DNA of 64,000 bases from positions 62,001 through 126,000 of the forward strand of contig NZ_VFIA01000004.1 in NCBI RefSeq assembly GCF_014282275.1. The letters are read 5' to 3'. Of the stretch, positions 25,924 through 35,325 are shown one piece after another. Both the position numbers and the translations under genes were made by a program. The notes beneath the pieces were generated by a model. It searched no databases. It was not told the origin of the DNA and saw only the letters and a program-made list of their open reading frames with translations. Position 1 is the first letter of the stretch; the number at the start of each line of letters is the position of its first letter. Origin of the DNA: Spirosoma utsteinense (lineage in GTDB: Bacteria; Bacteroidota; Bacteroidia; Cytophagales; Spirosomataceae).

Positions 25924-26118
25924 ATGAAAAAAGAAGAATTAAAAGGATTGTCGGCCGATGAGATTCGTACCGAGATCGGTGCAGAACAGGATCGCCTGTT
26001 GAAACTACGTTTCGCTCATGCGGTATCTCCCATTGAGAACCCCATGCGTATTCGCGAGAGCCGTAAACGGATTGCTCGCCTGCACACGGAACTGACGGCT
26101 AAATCGGCGCAAGCCTAG
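25924..26118 (+). CDS. rpmC: 50S ribosomal protein L29
   Basis: Small two-helix protein at the tunnel exit beside L23. The 64 residues fit the family: [38 protein letters not shown] and [13 protein letters not shown]. It lies 21 bases after rplP and 11 before rpsQ. Confidence 0.95.
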   Translation: MKKEELKGLSADEIRTEIGAEQDRLLKLRFAHAVSPIENPMRIRESRKRIARLHTELTAKSAQA

Positions 26119-26129
26119 TAGACACGACA

Positions 26130-26534
26130 ATGGAAGAGCAACAAGCACCAGCACCGCAGGAGGAAGTATCGACTCCGGCGAACGTAGAAGCAACGCAGCC
26201 GGTAAATGAAACGCCAGCTGCCGCAGCATCAGAACAACCGAAAGCGACCGCAACCCCGGCAACGGGTGCTAAAGCGGAGTCGGATCGGAACGCTCGTAAA
26301 GAGCGGATTGGGCGGGTTACCAGCAATAAAATGCAGAAGACCATCACGATTGCTATTGACCGCAAAGTGAAGCACCCAATGTATGGCAAGTTCATGAACA
26401 AGACCAAGAAATTGACCGTTCATGACGAGAAAAACGAGTGCAATATCGGTGACACCGTTCGTGTTATGGAGACCCGCCCGTTGAGCAAGAACAAACGTTG
26501 GAGATTAATCGAAATCATCGAAAAGGCCAAGTAA
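26130..26534 (+). CDS. rpsQ: 30S ribosomal protein S17 with an N-terminal Ala/Pro/Glu-rich extension
   Basis: S17 is a primary 16S rRNA binder with an OB fold. The normal domain begins near residue 54 ([20 protein letters not shown]) and runs through [19 protein letters not shown] to [20 protein letters not shown]. Before it are about 50 residues of Glu, Gln, Pro, Ala and Thr with no hydrophobic core. Ordinary S17 is 80-90 residues; this one is 134. An internal ATG would fall inside the conserved domain, so the extension seems real, and ATG 26130 lies 11 bases after rpmC, as expected in this operon. Confidence 0.94.
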   Translation: MEEQQAPAPQEEVSTPANVEATQPVNETPAAAASEQPKATATPATGAKAESDRNARKERIGRVTSNKMQKTITIAIDRKVKHPMYGKFMNKTKKLTVHDEKNECNIGDTVRVMETRPLSKNKRWRLIEIIEKAK

Positions 26535-26537
26535 GCC

Positions 26538-26906
26538 ATGCTACAGCAAGAATCAAGATTAGGAGTTGCCGATAACAGTGGCGCGAAGGAAGTGCTCGTT
26601 ATTCGCGTCCTGGGTGGTACGGGCAAGCGGTATGCATCGGTCGGTGACAAGATTGTCGTGACGGTGAAGCAAGCCCTGTCGTCCAGCAACATGAAGAAAG
26701 GTACGGTGTCGAAAGCCGTGGTTGTTCGGACCAAGAAAGAAATTCGTCGTAAAGACGGTTCTTATATCCGGTTCGAAGATAACGCAGCCGTATTGCTGAA
26801 CGCAAATGACGAGCCGCGTGGCACCCGTATTTTCGGACCCGTAGCCCGCGAATTGCGCGAGAAGCAGTTTATGAAAATCGTATCGTTAGCCCCGGAGGTA
26901 TTATAA
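26538..26906 (+). CDS. rplN: 50S ribosomal protein L14
   Basis: Forms an intersubunit bridge and is the docking site of the silencing factor RsfS. The 122 residues match precisely: [40 protein letters not shown] and [20 protein letters not shown]. Three bases separate it from rpsQ and from rplX. Confidence 0.97.
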   Translation: MLQQESRLGVADNSGAKEVLVIRVLGGTGKRYASVGDKIVVTVKQALSSSNMKKGTVSKAVVVRTKKEIRRKDGSYIRFEDNAAVLLNANDEPRGTRIFGPVARELREKQFMKIVSLAPEVL

Positions 26907-26909
26907 CTA

Positions 26910-27272
26910 ATGGAAAAGAAAATAACGCTTCCGAAACATAAGTTCCACATCAAAGCCGGCGACACAGTCGTCGTGATTGGTGGTAACTCGAAAGGTAAGC
27001 GCGGTGTTGTGCAAGAGGTTATCGTGGAAAAAGATCGTGCTCGAGTAGAGGGCGTCGCCATGATTACCAAACACACAAAACCGACGGCTTCCAACCCGCA
27101 GGGTAGTCTGGAGAAAACGGAAGGCTCAATTCACATCAGCAATCTGAAGTTGGTTGATCCTGCCACCGGCGAACCCACCCGCACGGGCCGCAAGGCAAAT
27201 GAAAAGGGTAAGTTACAGCGCTTCTCAAAGAAGACAGGTAGCTTCATTCCTGATGTCCTTGTCCGTAAGTAA
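26910..27272 (+). CDS. rplX: 50S ribosomal protein L24
   Basis: Assembly initiator of the 50S subunit, with a KOW motif (KAGDTVVVIGGNSKGKRGVV). The 120 residues also show the VEGVAMITKHTKPT and EGSIHISNLKLVDP blocks. It is slightly longer than E. coli L24 (104) because of a C-terminal stretch. Three bases after rplN, 21 before rplE. Confidence 0.96.
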   Translation: MEKKITLPKHKFHIKAGDTVVVIGGNSKGKRGVVQEVIVEKDRARVEGVAMITKHTKPTASNPQGSLEKTEGSIHISNLKLVDPATGEPTRTGRKANEKGKLQRFSKKTGSFIPDVLVRK

Positions 27273-27293
27273 CACTAGAAAAAGTCTAAGAAA

Positions 27294-27848
27294 ATGGCAG
27301 CGCCAAGACTGAAAGAAAAATATTTAAGCGAGGTCGTTCCTCAGTTGAAAGACAAGTTCCAGTATAAGTCGGTTATGCAAGTTCCGCGTCTGAGCAAAAT
27401 TGTCATCAACAAAGGGATCGGAGCCGCCGTAGCCGATAAGAAATTGGTTGATGTAGGCGTCGAAGAATTAACGACCATCACTGGGCAGAAAGCCGTTCCG
27501 ACGATGTCGAAAAAGGCTGTTTCGAATTTCAAACTGCGGGAGAAAATGCCCATCGGTGCGAAAGTAACGCTGCGTGGTGTTAAGATGTATGAATTCCTGG
27601 ACCGCCTGACGGCAGTATCGCTACCCCGCGTACGGGATTTCAAAGGCATTAGCGACAAAGGGTTCGATGGCCGCGGTAACTACACGTTCGGCGTGCAGGA
27701 GCAGATCATCTTCCCGGAAATCAGCATTGACAAAGTAGCTCGTATTTCGGGTATGGACATCACGTTTGTGACGACTGCCAAAACGGATAACGAAAGCTAT
27801 GAGTTGTTGAAAGCAATGGGTATGCCGTTCTCAAAGGGCGGTAAATAA
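27294..27848 (+). CDS. rplE: 50S ribosomal protein L5
   Basis: Binds 5S rRNA and contacts the P-site tRNA. The 184 residues carry [29 protein letters not shown], the [20 protein letters not shown] loop and the FPEISIDK block. Length is normal. 21 bases after rplX and 23 before rpsN. Confidence 0.97.
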   Translation: MAAPRLKEKYLSEVVPQLKDKFQYKSVMQVPRLSKIVINKGIGAAVADKKLVDVGVEELTTITGQKAVPTMSKKAVSNFKLREKMPIGAKVTLRGVKMYEFLDRLTAVSLPRVRDFKGISDKGFDGRGNYTFGVQEQIIFPEISIDKVARISGMDITFVTTAKTDNESYELLKAMGMPFSKGGK

Positions 27849-27871
27849 CAACCGATACAAGCGCTAAGACA

Positions 27872-28141
27872 ATGGCAAAAGAATCAATCAAAGCACGGGA
27901 GCGGAAACGCGAAGCGATGGTGGCAAAGTATGCGGCCAAACGGGCGGCTCTAAAAGCCGCTGGTGATTACATCGGCTTGGACAAGCTACCTAAGAACGCA
28001 TCACCTGTTCGTCTGCACAACCGGTGTAGCTTAACAGGACGTCCCCGGGGCTATATGCGCAAGTTTGGTATTTCTCGGGTAACCTTCCGGGAGATGGCAT
28101 CAGCGGGTAAGATTCCGGGCGTAACCAAGTCAAGCTGGTAG
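27872..28141 (+). CDS. rpsN: 30S ribosomal protein S14 (zinc-free type)
   Basis: 30S head assembly protein. The 89 residues show [20 protein letters not shown] and [20 protein letters not shown]. It has the long C-minus form without the CxxC zinc ribbon of the short type. A 91-base spacer with a weak -7-like box (TAATTTTG, 28179-28186) follows before rpsH. Confidence 0.96.
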   Translation: MAKESIKARERKREAMVAKYAAKRAALKAAGDYIGLDKLPKNASPVRLHNRCSLTGRPRGYMRKFGISRVTFREMASAGKIPGVTKSSW

Positions 28142-28178
28142 TTCCAGTCAGACAGTACACATATAATTTCAGTTTTCG

Positions 28179-28186
28179 TAATTTTG
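28179..28186 (+). promoter_or_regulatory. Possible internal promoter box before rpsH
   Basis: TAATTTTG fits TANNTTTG and lies 47 bases before rpsH in one of the longer gaps of the operon. No TTG is found at the -33 distance, so this is weak. Confidence 0.28.
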
Positions 28187-28232
28187 CGAACTTTCTGTAA
28201 ACCAGATATTTGCAAGTAACGCAACGCTCAGA

Positions 28233-28631
28233 ATGACTACAGATCCAATAGCAGATTTCCTGACTCGTATCAGAAACGCTATCCGGGCTAAGCACCGGGT
28301 TGTGGAGATTCCTGCTTCCAACATAAAGAAAGAATTAACCAAAGTATTGTACGAGAAAGGGTACATCCAGAACTATAAGTTCGACGATAGCACTCCTCAG
28401 GGCACGATCAAAATTGCACTGAAGTACAATCCCACGACGAAGCAACCGGCTATCGTTGACCTACAACGCATCAGCCGTCCAGGTCTGCGTCAGTATCGGG
28501 GAGCCGATAGCCTGCCGCGTATTCTGAATGGTCTGGGTGTCGCCATCATCTCTACCTCGAAAGGTGTGATGACGGATAAAGAAGCAAAGGTGCTTAACGT
28601 TGGTGGTGAGGTATTATGTTATGTCTATTAA
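28233..28631 (+). CDS. rpsH: 30S ribosomal protein S8
   Basis: Primary 16S rRNA binder; in E. coli it represses the spc operon. The 132 residues match: [39 protein letters not shown] and [16 protein letters not shown], with the C-terminal GGEVLCYVY. Length is standard. 13 bases before rplF. Confidence 0.97.
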   Translation: MTTDPIADFLTRIRNAIRAKHRVVEIPASNIKKELTKVLYEKGYIQNYKFDDSTPQGTIKIALKYNPTTKQPAIVDLQRISRPGLRQYRGADSLPRILNGLGVAIISTSKGVMTDKEAKVLNVGGEVLCYVY

Positions 28632-28644
28632 TCCGAACTGAACG

Positions 28645-29202
28645 ATGTCACGCATAGGTAAGAAACCCATTGCCCTGCCAAGTAACGTAACGTTTTCTAT
28701 CGATGATAAGAACGTTATTACAGTGAAAGGGCCTAAAGGAACGCTCACCCAGATGGTTGACCCGGACATTTCGGTAGCCATTGAAGAAGGGCAAATCCAA
28801 GTGTCGCGCCCTACGGAGCAGAAGCGTCACAAAGCCATGCACGGTCTGTACCGGTCGCTGGTAAGCAACATGGTCCAAGGTGTAAGCGAAGGCTTTAAAC
28901 TTGATCTTGAAGTAATTGGTGTTGGTTATAAAGCTTCTGTTGCCAATAACGTTCTCGAATTACAACTCGGCTACTCACACAACGTGTATCTGGCTGTTCC
29001 AACCGAGATCAAGGTGACCGCCGTAACGGAAAAGGGCCAAAACCCAAAGGTTTATCTGGAAGGTTCAGATAAGCAACTACTGGGTGACGTAGCTGCCAAA
29101 ATCCGCTCGTTGCGTAAAGTAGAACCATACAAAGGCAAAGGTATTCGCTTCATCGGTGAGCAAGTTCGCCGGAAAGCTGGTAAGTCTTCGTCTAAAAAAT
29201 AA
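28645..29202 (+). CDS. rplF: 50S ribosomal protein L6
   Basis: Lies near the factor-binding site of the 50S subunit. The 185 residues have the opening MSRIGKKPIALPSNV, the middle GVGYKASVANNVLELQLGYS and the C-terminal signature EPYKGKGIRFIGEQVRRKAG. Length is normal. It is followed by a 101-base spacer with a strong hairpin. Confidence 0.97.
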   Translation: MSRIGKKPIALPSNVTFSIDDKNVITVKGPKGTLTQMVDPDISVAIEEGQIQVSRPTEQKRHKAMHGLYRSLVSNMVQGVSEGFKLDLEVIGVGYKASVANNVLELQLGYSHNVYLAVPTEIKVTAVTEKGQNPKVYLEGSDKQLLGDVAAKIRSLRKVEPYKGKGIRFIGEQVRRKAGKSSSKK

Positions 29203-29205
29203 GGG

Positions 29206-29258
29206 TTTAGGTTTTTAGTGGCTCGTTGGTCGAATCATCCTGTCACTAAAAACTTAAA
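29206..29258. repeat. Hairpin between rplF and rplR
   Basis: TTTAGGTTTTTAGTG (29206-29220) pairs with CACTAAAAACTTAAA (29244-29258) over 15 bp, with one G-T wobble and a 23-base loop. No T-tract follows. It may be an RNA processing or partial termination site inside the operon. Confidence 0.55.
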
Positions 29259-29303
29259 ACTAAATCACTATTTAAATCGCCTATTTGGTCGGAATCAAAT
29301 AAA

Positions 29304-29654
29304 ATGGCAAATAAACTATCAAGAAGACAGCGGATTAAGTTCAGCATCCGGGCTAAGCTCTCGGGTACGTCTGAGCGTCCCCGCCTGTCGGTTTTTCGCT
29401 CGAATACAGCGATCTACGCTCAACTAATCGATGACGTCGCTGGCAATACGCTGGCGGCTGCCTCATCGCTTGAATTGAAGAGCGAAATAGAAGGCAACAC
29501 GATTGATACGGCAAAGAAAGTCGGACAACGGCTGGCCGAGAAAGCAATTGCCAAGAACATCGACGCTGTCGTGTTCGACCGTAATGGCTACCTGTACCAT
29601 GGTAAAGTAAAAGCACTGGCCGACGCAGCCCGCGAGGGAGGCCTTAAGTTCTAA
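29304..29654 (+). CDS. rplR: 50S ribosomal protein L18
   Basis: Binds 5S rRNA with L5. The 116 residues start [18 protein letters not shown] and include [40 protein letters not shown] and [19 protein letters not shown]. Length is standard. Three bases before rpsE. Confidence 0.97.
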   Translation: MANKLSRRQRIKFSIRAKLSGTSERPRLSVFRSNTAIYAQLIDDVAGNTLAAASSLELKSEIEGNTIDTAKKVGQRLAEKAIAKNIDAVVFDRNGYLYHGKVKALADAAREGGLKF

Positions 29655-29657
29655 ACG

Positions 29658-30176
29658 ATGAATATCAACGCAGCAAGACCGACAAAGTTTAACGAAGCCG
29701 ACCTTAAGGAAAAGGTGGTGGCCATCAATCGCGTAGCGAAAGTGGTAAAAGGTGGTCGCCGGTTCAGCTTCTCGGCGATTGTCGTCGTCGGCGACGGTAA
29801 CGGTGTCGTCGGTTATGGCTTAGGTAAAGCCAATGAAGTAACGGATGCCATTGCAAAGGGTGTGGAAGATGCCAAGAAAAATCTGGTTCAGATTCCTCTT
29901 CTAAAGCATACTGTTCCTCACGAGATGGAAGGTAAGTTCAGCGGTGGATTTGTTCTATTGAAACCAGCCGCTCCGGGTACAGGTCTGATCGCCGGTGGTG
30001 CTATGCGCGCCGTACTGGAATCAGCCGGTGTTCGTGATATCCTGGCCAAATCGAAAGGGTCTTCGAACCCCCACAACGTGGTAAAAGCTACGCTTGTGGC
30101 TTTATTGAAGATGCGCTTACCTCATCAGGTAGCTTTTCAACGTCAGATTAGCCTGGCTAAAGTGTTCAACGGTTAA
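29658..30176 (+). CDS. rpsE: 30S ribosomal protein S5
   Basis: Ensures decoding accuracy and binds the 16S central region. The 172 residues hold the double-stranded RNA-binding part ([19 protein letters not shown]) and the C-terminal [18 protein letters not shown]. Length is standard. Three bases after rplR and 15 before rpmD. Confidence 0.97.
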   Translation: MNINAARPTKFNEADLKEKVVAINRVAKVVKGGRRFSFSAIVVVGDGNGVVGYGLGKANEVTDAIAKGVEDAKKNLVQIPLLKHTVPHEMEGKFSGGFVLLKPAAPGTGLIAGGAMRAVLESAGVRDILAKSKGSSNPHNVVKATLVALLKMRLPHQVAFQRQISLAKVFNG

Positions 30177-30191
30177 TAAACAGCAATAGAC

Positions 30192-30371
30192 ATGGCACGA
30201 GTACGCATCACGCAGGTCAGAAGCACTATTGACCGTCCGCAAACGCAAAAGAATGCTATCAAGTCATTGGGCTTGGGCAAAATCAACCGCAGTGTCGAGT
30301 TAGAATATAACGACTCGCTGAAAGGAGCACTTACTAAAGTGCAGCATTTAGTGAAGGTTGAAGAAATTTAG
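30192..30371 (+). CDS. rpmD: 50S ribosomal protein L30
   Basis: A 59-residue protein that I translated directly. It opens MARVRITQVRSTIDRPQTQK and continues with NAIKSLGLGKINRSVEL, the L30 signature. Length and position between rpsE and rplO are exactly as expected. A -7-like box (TATCTTTG) overlaps the stop codon region just downstream. Confidence 0.95.
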   Translation: MARVRITQVRSTIDRPQTQKNAIKSLGLGKINRSVELEYNDSLKGALTKVQHLVKVEEI

Positions 30372-30444
30372 TATCTTTGCGATTCTTTTGGTTTTCAAGC
30401 CACTGTAACAGATTGTTATGGACGGGTTAAAAACCAAAAGAATC
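30372..30444 (+). promoter_or_regulatory. Possible promoter and 15-bp inverted repeat before rplO
   Basis: TATCTTTG (30372-30379) fits the -7 consensus. It is followed at once by GATTCTTTTGGTTTT (30381-30395), whose exact reverse complement lies at 30430-30444 with a 34-base loop. A transcript starting here would begin inside the left arm, while read-through transcripts would carry the whole hairpin. This could distinguish the two. Confidence 0.4.
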
Positions 30445-30464
30445 ATCTTTTTAACTATACAATA

Positions 30465-30941
30465 ATGAATTTAAGCAACCTTAGACCGGCAAAAGGTTCC
30501 GTCAGAGAGCGCAAGCGAGTCGGACGCGGGCAAGGCTCTGGTATGGGCGGTACGTCTACGCGGGGTCACAAAGGAGCGCAATCGCGCTCAGGTTACAGCC
30601 GCAAAACACACTTTGAAGGTGGTCAAATGCCTTTGCAACGTCGTGTGCCAAAGTTCGGCTTTAAAAACATCAACCGCGTCGAGTATAAGCCATTGAACCT
30701 GGACGACATTCAGGCACTCATTGACGAGACCAACGCAACTGTTATTGATATGGATTTCATGCTGGCCCACGGGCTAGTTAGCCGCAAAGACCTGGTTAAG
30801 GTCCTGAGTCGTGGCGAACTGACAACAGCTGTTGAAATCCACGCACATGCTTTCTCGACCAGTGCTAAAGAAGCAATCGAAAAAGCAGGCGGTAAGGCTG
30901 TTGTGCCTGAACGCAAAGCTAAAGAAGAAGCAGCGATCTAA
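30465..30941 (+). CDS. rplO: 50S ribosomal protein L15
   Basis: Late assembly protein of the 50S subunit. The 158 residues show NLRPAKGSVRERKRVGRGQG, the Gly-rich SGMGGTSTRGHKGAQSRSG and QRRVPKFGFKNINRVEYKP. Slightly longer than E. coli L15 (144), with a Lys/Glu/Ala tail. 93 bases after rpmD, behind the hairpin, and 32 before secY. Confidence 0.97.
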   Translation: MNLSNLRPAKGSVRERKRVGRGQGSGMGGTSTRGHKGAQSRSGYSRKTHFEGGQMPLQRRVPKFGFKNINRVEYKPLNLDDIQALIDETNATVIDMDFMLAHGLVSRKDLVKVLSRGELTTAVEIHAHAFSTSAKEAIEKAGGKAVVPERKAKEEAAI

Positions 30942-30973
30942 ACGTGTGAGCACGGCTCCAGCCGCCCTACCTT

Positions 30974-32293
30974 ATGAACCGACTCATCAGTACGTTTAAA
31001 AATATTTTTTCCATTGACGAGTTGCGGGGTCGTATCCTCAACACGCTGTTATTTATCACGGCGTTTCGCCTTGGTTCAGCCATCGTGTTACCGGGCGTCG
31101 ATCCGAACAAGTTGAATCTGAATCCACAGGGATTACTCGGTTTGCTGGATACTTTCTTAGGAGGGGCATTTAGTAAAGCGTCGATCTTTGCGTTAGGCAT
31201 CATGCCGTATATATCGGCGTCGATTGCTATTCAGCTGCTTACTCTGGCATTACCTTATTTCCAGAAGATGCAGAAAGAGGGTGAGTCGGGGAGAAAACGA
31301 CTCAACCAGATCACGCGGGTATTAACTATTGCTGTTACGGCAGTACAGGCAATCACGTACATCGGTACAACCATTCCGAATGAAGCGCTCCTGATTGATC
31401 GGGGTTTGTTTACGATCTCATCATTGTTTATCCTGACTTCAGGCACCATCTTCTGTATGTGGCTCGGCGAGCGGATTACAGATAAGGGCATTGGTAACGG
31501 CATATCGATGATCATTATGATCGGGATTGTGTCAAGGCTACCGGGTGCTATCATTGGTGAGCAACAATCACGTGGATCGGGCGGTATTCTAATTTTTGTA
31601 CTTGAGTTGGTGGCTCTGTATTTTGTTGTGATGGGGGCTGTCGTATTGACGCAAGCGGTTCGCCGTATCCCTATTCAGTATGCAAAGCAGGTAATCGGTA
31701 ATAAAGTAGTAGGCGGACAACGGCAGTATCTGCCGTTGAAGCTGAACGCTGCCGGGGTGATGCCGATCATTTTTGCGCAGGCACTGATGTTCGTACCAAC
31801 CTATTTGGCTGGTGTCTTTGCTGAAAAGAGCGATTTTGCCGCCAATGTGCAGAATGCTTTCTCCAGTTACACGAGCTGGCAGTATAACGTCCTGTTTGCT
31901 CTATTGATCATAGTCTTTACATTCTTCTACACGGCAATTTCGGTTAACCCCGTTCAAATTGCTGATGACATGAAGCGTAGTGGTGGTTTTATTCCAGGTG
32001 TAAAGCCCGGAATTCAAACGTCTGACTATATCGGTACTGTCCTGGATCGAATTACATTGCCTGGCGCTGTTATGTTGGCTATAGTAGCTATACTGCCAGC
32101 TATTGCTAACTTATTTGGCATGACCAGTGGCTTCGCTCAATTCTTTGGTGGTACTTCCTTACTAATTATGGTAGGTGTTGTACTGGACACGCTGCAACAG
32201 GTTGAGAGCTATTTGCTGATGCGTCGGTATGAGGGGTTGATGAAGTCAGGTCGCGTTCAGGGCCGGACGAGTGAGACAGCAGCAGCAGTGTAA
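30974..32293 (+). CDS. secY: Protein translocase subunit SecY
   Basis: Ten-helix channel of the Sec translocon. The 439 residues begin MNRLISTFKNIFSIDELRGR and show the plug-region GLLDTFLGGAFSKASIFALG, the loop YFQKMQKEGESGRKRLNQIT and the late IQTSDYIGTVLDRITLPGA. Length is standard. Its place between rplO and map is the usual Bacteroidota order. Five bases before map. Confidence 0.97.
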   Translation: MNRLISTFKNIFSIDELRGRILNTLLFITAFRLGSAIVLPGVDPNKLNLNPQGLLGLLDTFLGGAFSKASIFALGIMPYISASIAIQLLTLALPYFQKMQKEGESGRKRLNQITRVLTIAVTAVQAITYIGTTIPNEALLIDRGLFTISSLFILTSGTIFCMWLGERITDKGIGNGISMIIMIGIVSRLPGAIIGEQQSRGSGGILIFVLELVALYFVVMGAVVLTQAVRRIPIQYAKQVIGNKVVGGQRQYLPLKLNAAGVMPIIFAQALMFVPTYLAGVFAEKSDFAANVQNAFSSYTSWQYNVLFALLIIVFTFFYTAISVNPVQIADDMKRSGGFIPGVKPGIQTSDYIGTVLDRITLPGAVMLAIVAILPAIANLFGMTSGFAQFFGGTSLLIMVGVVLDTLQQVESYLLMRRYEGLMKSGRVQGRTSETAAAV

Positions 32294-32298
32294 GTGTT

Positions 32299-33138
32299 AT
32301 GGCCGGTTCGGATAAGAAGGAAAAAATGATTTATCTCAGGAGCGAAGAAGAAATCGCCCTGATAAAAATCAGCGCGCAGGTGCTTGGTAAAGCGCATGCC
32401 GAAGTAGCCAAGCTGATTCGCCCGGGTATTGCAACGAAGGAACTTGACAAGGTAGCTGAGACGTTCATAAAGGATAATGGTGGCTCTCCCTCATTCTTGG
32501 GATATAATAAGTTTCCGGCTTCTCTGTGTATCTCGGTTAATGATGTTGTGGTTCACGGCTTCCCAAGTCGTTACGAAATAAGAGATGGTGATATCATTTC
32601 CATCGACTGTGGCGTAAAGCTGAATGGGTATCATAGCGATAGCGCTTACACGTATCCGGTTGGCGAGGTATCGCCGGCTATCCGCAAACTTTTAGCCCGG
32701 ACCAAAGAATCGGTTTATATGGGTGTAGAGAAAGCGATTGATGGGAACCGGGTGGGTGATATAGGCTATGCGATTCAGACATATACCGAGAAGTTCGGGT
32801 ATTCTGTAGTCCGTGAGTTAGTAGGACATGGTGTTGGTGAAGACCTGCACGAAGCACCCGAAGTGCCAAATTATGGCAAGCGGGGGCAAGGACCCAAATT
32901 ACGGGAAGGGATGATTCTGGCGATTGAGCCGATGATCAACTACGGTAAGAAGGGTGTTGTGCAGGAGCGTGATGGTTGGACAATTCGTACTATCGATCGC
33001 AAACCATCGGCCCATTTCGAACATACGGTTGCTGTGCGTAAGGGAAAAGCTGAGATACTGACAACTTTCGAATACATTGAGGCAGTCACCGCGAATACAA
33101 GCCTGATGGTTGACATACAAGAACTGACGGCGGTTTAA
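32299..33138 (+). CDS. map: Methionine aminopeptidase, type I
   Basis: Removes the initiator methionine from nascent proteins. All five metal ligands are present, numbered from ATG 32299: Asp103 and Asp114 ([17 protein letters not shown]), His177 ([13 protein letters not shown]), Glu210 ([10 protein letters not shown]) and Glu241 (HFEHTVAV). 279 residues from this start; the in-frame ATG at 32326 ([10 protein letters not shown]) gives the more usual N-terminus. Five bases after secY and seven before infA. Confidence 0.96.
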   Translation: MAGSDKKEKMIYLRSEEEIALIKISAQVLGKAHAEVAKLIRPGIATKELDKVAETFIKDNGGSPSFLGYNKFPASLCISVNDVVVHGFPSRYEIRDGDIISIDCGVKLNGYHSDSAYTYPVGEVSPAIRKLLARTKESVYMGVEKAIDGNRVGDIGYAIQTYTEKFGYSVVRELVGHGVGEDLHEAPEVPNYGKRGQGPKLREGMILAIEPMINYGKKGVVQERDGWTIRTIDRKPSAHFEHTVAVRKGKAEILTTFEYIEAVTANTSLMVDIQELTAV

Positions 33139-33145
33139 AGCGAAC

Positions 33146-33364
33146 ATGGCAAAGCAGAATTCAATAGAACAGGATGGCGTGATTTTGGAAGCATTATCCA
33201 ATGCGATGTTCCGGGTCGAACTGGCTAACAAGCATGAAGTAATTGCCCACATATCTGGTAAGATGCGGATGAACTACATCAAGATTTTGCCAGGAGACCG
33301 CGTAAAGTTAGAAATGTCGCCTTATGATTTGAGTAAGGCAAGGATTGTGTATCGGTACAAATAG
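33146..33364 (+). CDS. infA: Translation initiation factor IF-1
   Basis: OB-fold protein that blocks the A site during initiation. The 72 residues match: [40 protein letters not shown] and [20 protein letters not shown]. Length is standard. An 86-base spacer separates it from rpmJ. Confidence 0.97.
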   Translation: MAKQNSIEQDGVILEALSNAMFRVELANKHEVIAHISGKMRMNYIKILPGDRVKLEMSPYDLSKARIVYRYK

Positions 33365-33450
33365 TGTCAGGTGAATGAGTGTGATAGTTATAGTGTTTAC
33401 GCTGTTGCTGGAACATTTAGGCACTGGGGCATGTAAAACAAGGTTTAACC

Positions 33451-33567
33451 ATGAAGGTCAAAGCGTCCATTAAGAAGCGCAGCGAAGACTGCAAGGTGAT
33501 CCGTCGGAAAGGGAAACTGTACGTGATCAACAAAAAGAATCCCCGTTACAAACAAAGACAAGGCTAA
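33451..33567 (+). CDS. rpmJ: 50S ribosomal protein L36 (zinc-free form)
   Basis: A 38-residue protein translated directly, beginning [20 protein letters not shown] and ending NPRYKQRQG. It keeps only one cysteine, so the usual CxxC...C...H zinc ribbon is absent; this form is common in Bacteroidota. Two bases before rpsM. Confidence 0.95.
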   Translation: MKVKASIKKRSEDCKVIRRKGKLYVINKKNPRYKQRQG

Positions 33568-33569
33568 GT

Positions 33570-33947
33570 ATGGCACGTATTGCAGGTGTAGACATTCCAG
33601 ACAAAAAGCGGGGCGAGATTGCGCTGACGTACATCTTCGGCATTGGCCGTAGCCGGGCGAAGAAAATCTTGACTGACGCGGGTATTAGCGTTGACAAAAA
33701 AGCAAGTGAGTGGTCAGACGATGAAGCCAGCGCAGTGCGTAACGCTATCACGAACGAGTACAAAGTTGAAGGTCAGCTACGCTCAGAAGTACAGTTGAGC
33801 ATTAAGCGCCTGATGGACATCGGTTGCTACCGTGGCCTTCGGCACCGGAAAGGGCTTCCCGTTCGTGGTCAGCATACCAAAAACAACTCCCGTACCCGGA
33901 AAGGCAAACGGAAGACTGTTGCTAACAAGAAGAAAGTAACGAAATAA
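33570..33947 (+). CDS. rpsM: 30S ribosomal protein S13
   Basis: 30S head protein contacting P-site tRNA and the 50S. The 125 residues open [20 protein letters not shown] and contain [37 protein letters not shown] and [16 protein letters not shown]. Length is standard. A 105-base gap follows, with short complementary blocks (GCCATT/AATGGC, TTCAG/CTGAA) that could form a leader hairpin before rpsK. Confidence 0.97.
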   Translation: MARIAGVDIPDKKRGEIALTYIFGIGRSRAKKILTDAGISVDKKASEWSDDEASAVRNAITNEYKVEGQLRSEVQLSIKRLMDIGCYRGLRHRKGLPVRGQHTKNNSRTRKGKRKTVANKKKVTK

Positions 33948-34052
33948 TTAATCGGTCGCTCATCGTCATACGGGCCATTTGTGGCTGTTCAGTATTAGTT
34001 CCTGAATGGCAAGTAATGAAACCGGTGACTCATTGACGATTACCTCAAGACA

Positions 34053-34448
34053 ATGGCTCAAGCAAAACGCAAAGACAAAGCGAAGAAGCGGGTAGTGATT
34101 ATTGAACCCGTTGGTCAGGTACACATCCGGGCTACGTTCAATAACATCATCATCTCGATCACCAACATGAACGGCCAGGTTATTTCCTGGGCTTCGGCGG
34201 GTAAAATGGGCTTCCGTGGCTCAAAGAAAAATACGCCGTATGCTGCCCAGACGGCCGCTTCAAACTGTGCTGCCGTTGCCCACGACCTGGGCATGCGCAA
34301 AGCAGAAGTTTTCGTTAAAGGTCCAGGATCAGGCCGTGAGTCGGCAATCCGTACCATCCAGAACTCGGGAATCGAGGTAACTACGATTCGCGATATTACC
34401 CCTATGCCGCACAATGGTTGTCGGCCACCCAAGCGTCGTCGTGTTTAA
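34053..34448 (+). CDS. rpsK: 30S ribosomal protein S11
   Basis: Platform protein near the mRNA exit. The 131 residues match: [60 protein letters not shown] and the C-terminal [15 protein letters not shown]. The family Asn-Gly pair in the tail (HNG) is kept. Length is standard. Confidence 0.97.
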   Translation: MAQAKRKDKAKKRVVIIEPVGQVHIRATFNNIIISITNMNGQVISWASAGKMGFRGSKKNTPYAAQTAASNCAAVAHDLGMRKAEVFVKGPGSGRESAIRTIQNSGIEVTTIRDITPMPHNGCRPPKRRRV

Positions 34449-34468
34449 CGCAGACGCACGGGCAGTAC

Positions 34469-34525
34469 ATGAATAGGGACAGGCGACATTTGGTTGTGTC
34501 TGTCCGATCTTTCACTCTTATTCAT
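34469..34525 (+). promoter_or_regulatory. Nested hairpin immediately upstream of rpsD
   Basis: Outer stem ATGAATA (34469-34475) with TATTCAT (34519-34525), inner stem GGACAG (34477-34482) with CTGTCC (34500-34505). It ends 10 bases before the rpsD start. Because S4 represses its own operon in other bacteria, this may be an S4 control site; that is only a positional inference. Confidence 0.35.
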
Positions 34526-34535
34526 TCAGCAAAGA

Positions 34536-35141
34536 ATGGCACGTTACATTGGGCCTAAAGCCAGAATTTCGCGCAAGTTTGGTGAACCTATCATGGGTCC
34601 CAGCAAAGCGCTTCAGAAAAAGAATTACGGACCGGGTATGCACGGTCGGGGACGCAAGCGGAAACAATCCGAATATGCGCTCCAGCTAATTGAAAAGCAA
34701 AAGGTAAAGTACACCTACGGGATTCTGGAGCGTCAGTTCCGTGCTTTATTCCACCGCGCTCAGGTTCGTGAAGGTATCACGGGCGAAAACCTGTTGAAGT
34801 TGTGCGAAGCTCGTCTTGATAACACGGTTTACCGTCTTGGTATTGCTACTTCGCGCCGGGCCGCCCGTCAGTTGGTTGCTCACAAACACATCATCGTCGA
34901 TGGCGAGGTAGTCAACATCCCTTCGTATTCGTTGAAACCAGGACAGATTATTGGTGTTCGTGAGAAATCGAAGTCACTGGAAGCTGTTTCCTCAAGCCTG
35001 TCTGCCCGTAACACCAAACGTTACAACTGGGTAGAATGGGATGGTCAGCAAATGGCGGGCAAGTTTATCAGCTATCCTGAGCGTGACCAGATTCCGGAGA
35101 ACTTCAACGAGCAAGCCATCGTCGAATTATATTCGAAGTAA
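34536..35141 (+). CDS. rpsD: 30S ribosomal protein S4
   Basis: Primary 16S binder and assembly initiator. Start ATG 34536 ([20 protein letters not shown]) gives 201 residues; the frame extends upstream, but that part is not S4. Motifs are [38 protein letters not shown] and the S4 RNA-binding [20 protein letters not shown]. No zinc-binding cysteines. A hairpin precedes it and a 184-base gap follows. Confidence 0.97.
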   Translation: MARYIGPKARISRKFGEPIMGPSKALQKKNYGPGMHGRGRKRKQSEYALQLIEKQKVKYTYGILERQFRALFHRAQVREGITGENLLKLCEARLDNTVYRLGIATSRRAARQLVAHKHIIVDGEVVNIPSYSLKPGQIIGVREKSKSLEAVSSSLSARNTKRYNWVEWDGQQMAGKFISYPERDQIPENFNEQAIVELYSK

Positions 35142-35149
35142 TTGGATTG

Positions 35150-35235
35150 GCAGGACCTTACCGGGTTCTGCTTCCTTTAGTATAAATGGTTTGTAAATCG
35201 ATGGTTTCGTTTTCAGCCTTTCTGGTTCAAACCAT
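35150..35235 (+). terminator. Attenuator-like hairpins between rpsD and rpoA
   Basis: GCAGGACC (35150-35157) pairs with GGTTCTGC (35164-35171), one wobble, followed by TTCCTTTA. A second pair, ATGGTTTG (35186-35193) and CAAACCAT (35228-35235), lies further on. They may reduce rpoA relative to ribosomal protein expression. The T-tract is imperfect. Confidence 0.4.
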
Positions 35236-35325
35236 GGGTTTATTGAAAATAGATAACGTAGTGCTACAAACCTTGTTTCAGTCTTCACGCCAAGGCAGAG
35301 AACTGCTGTAAACGATACGAAACGT

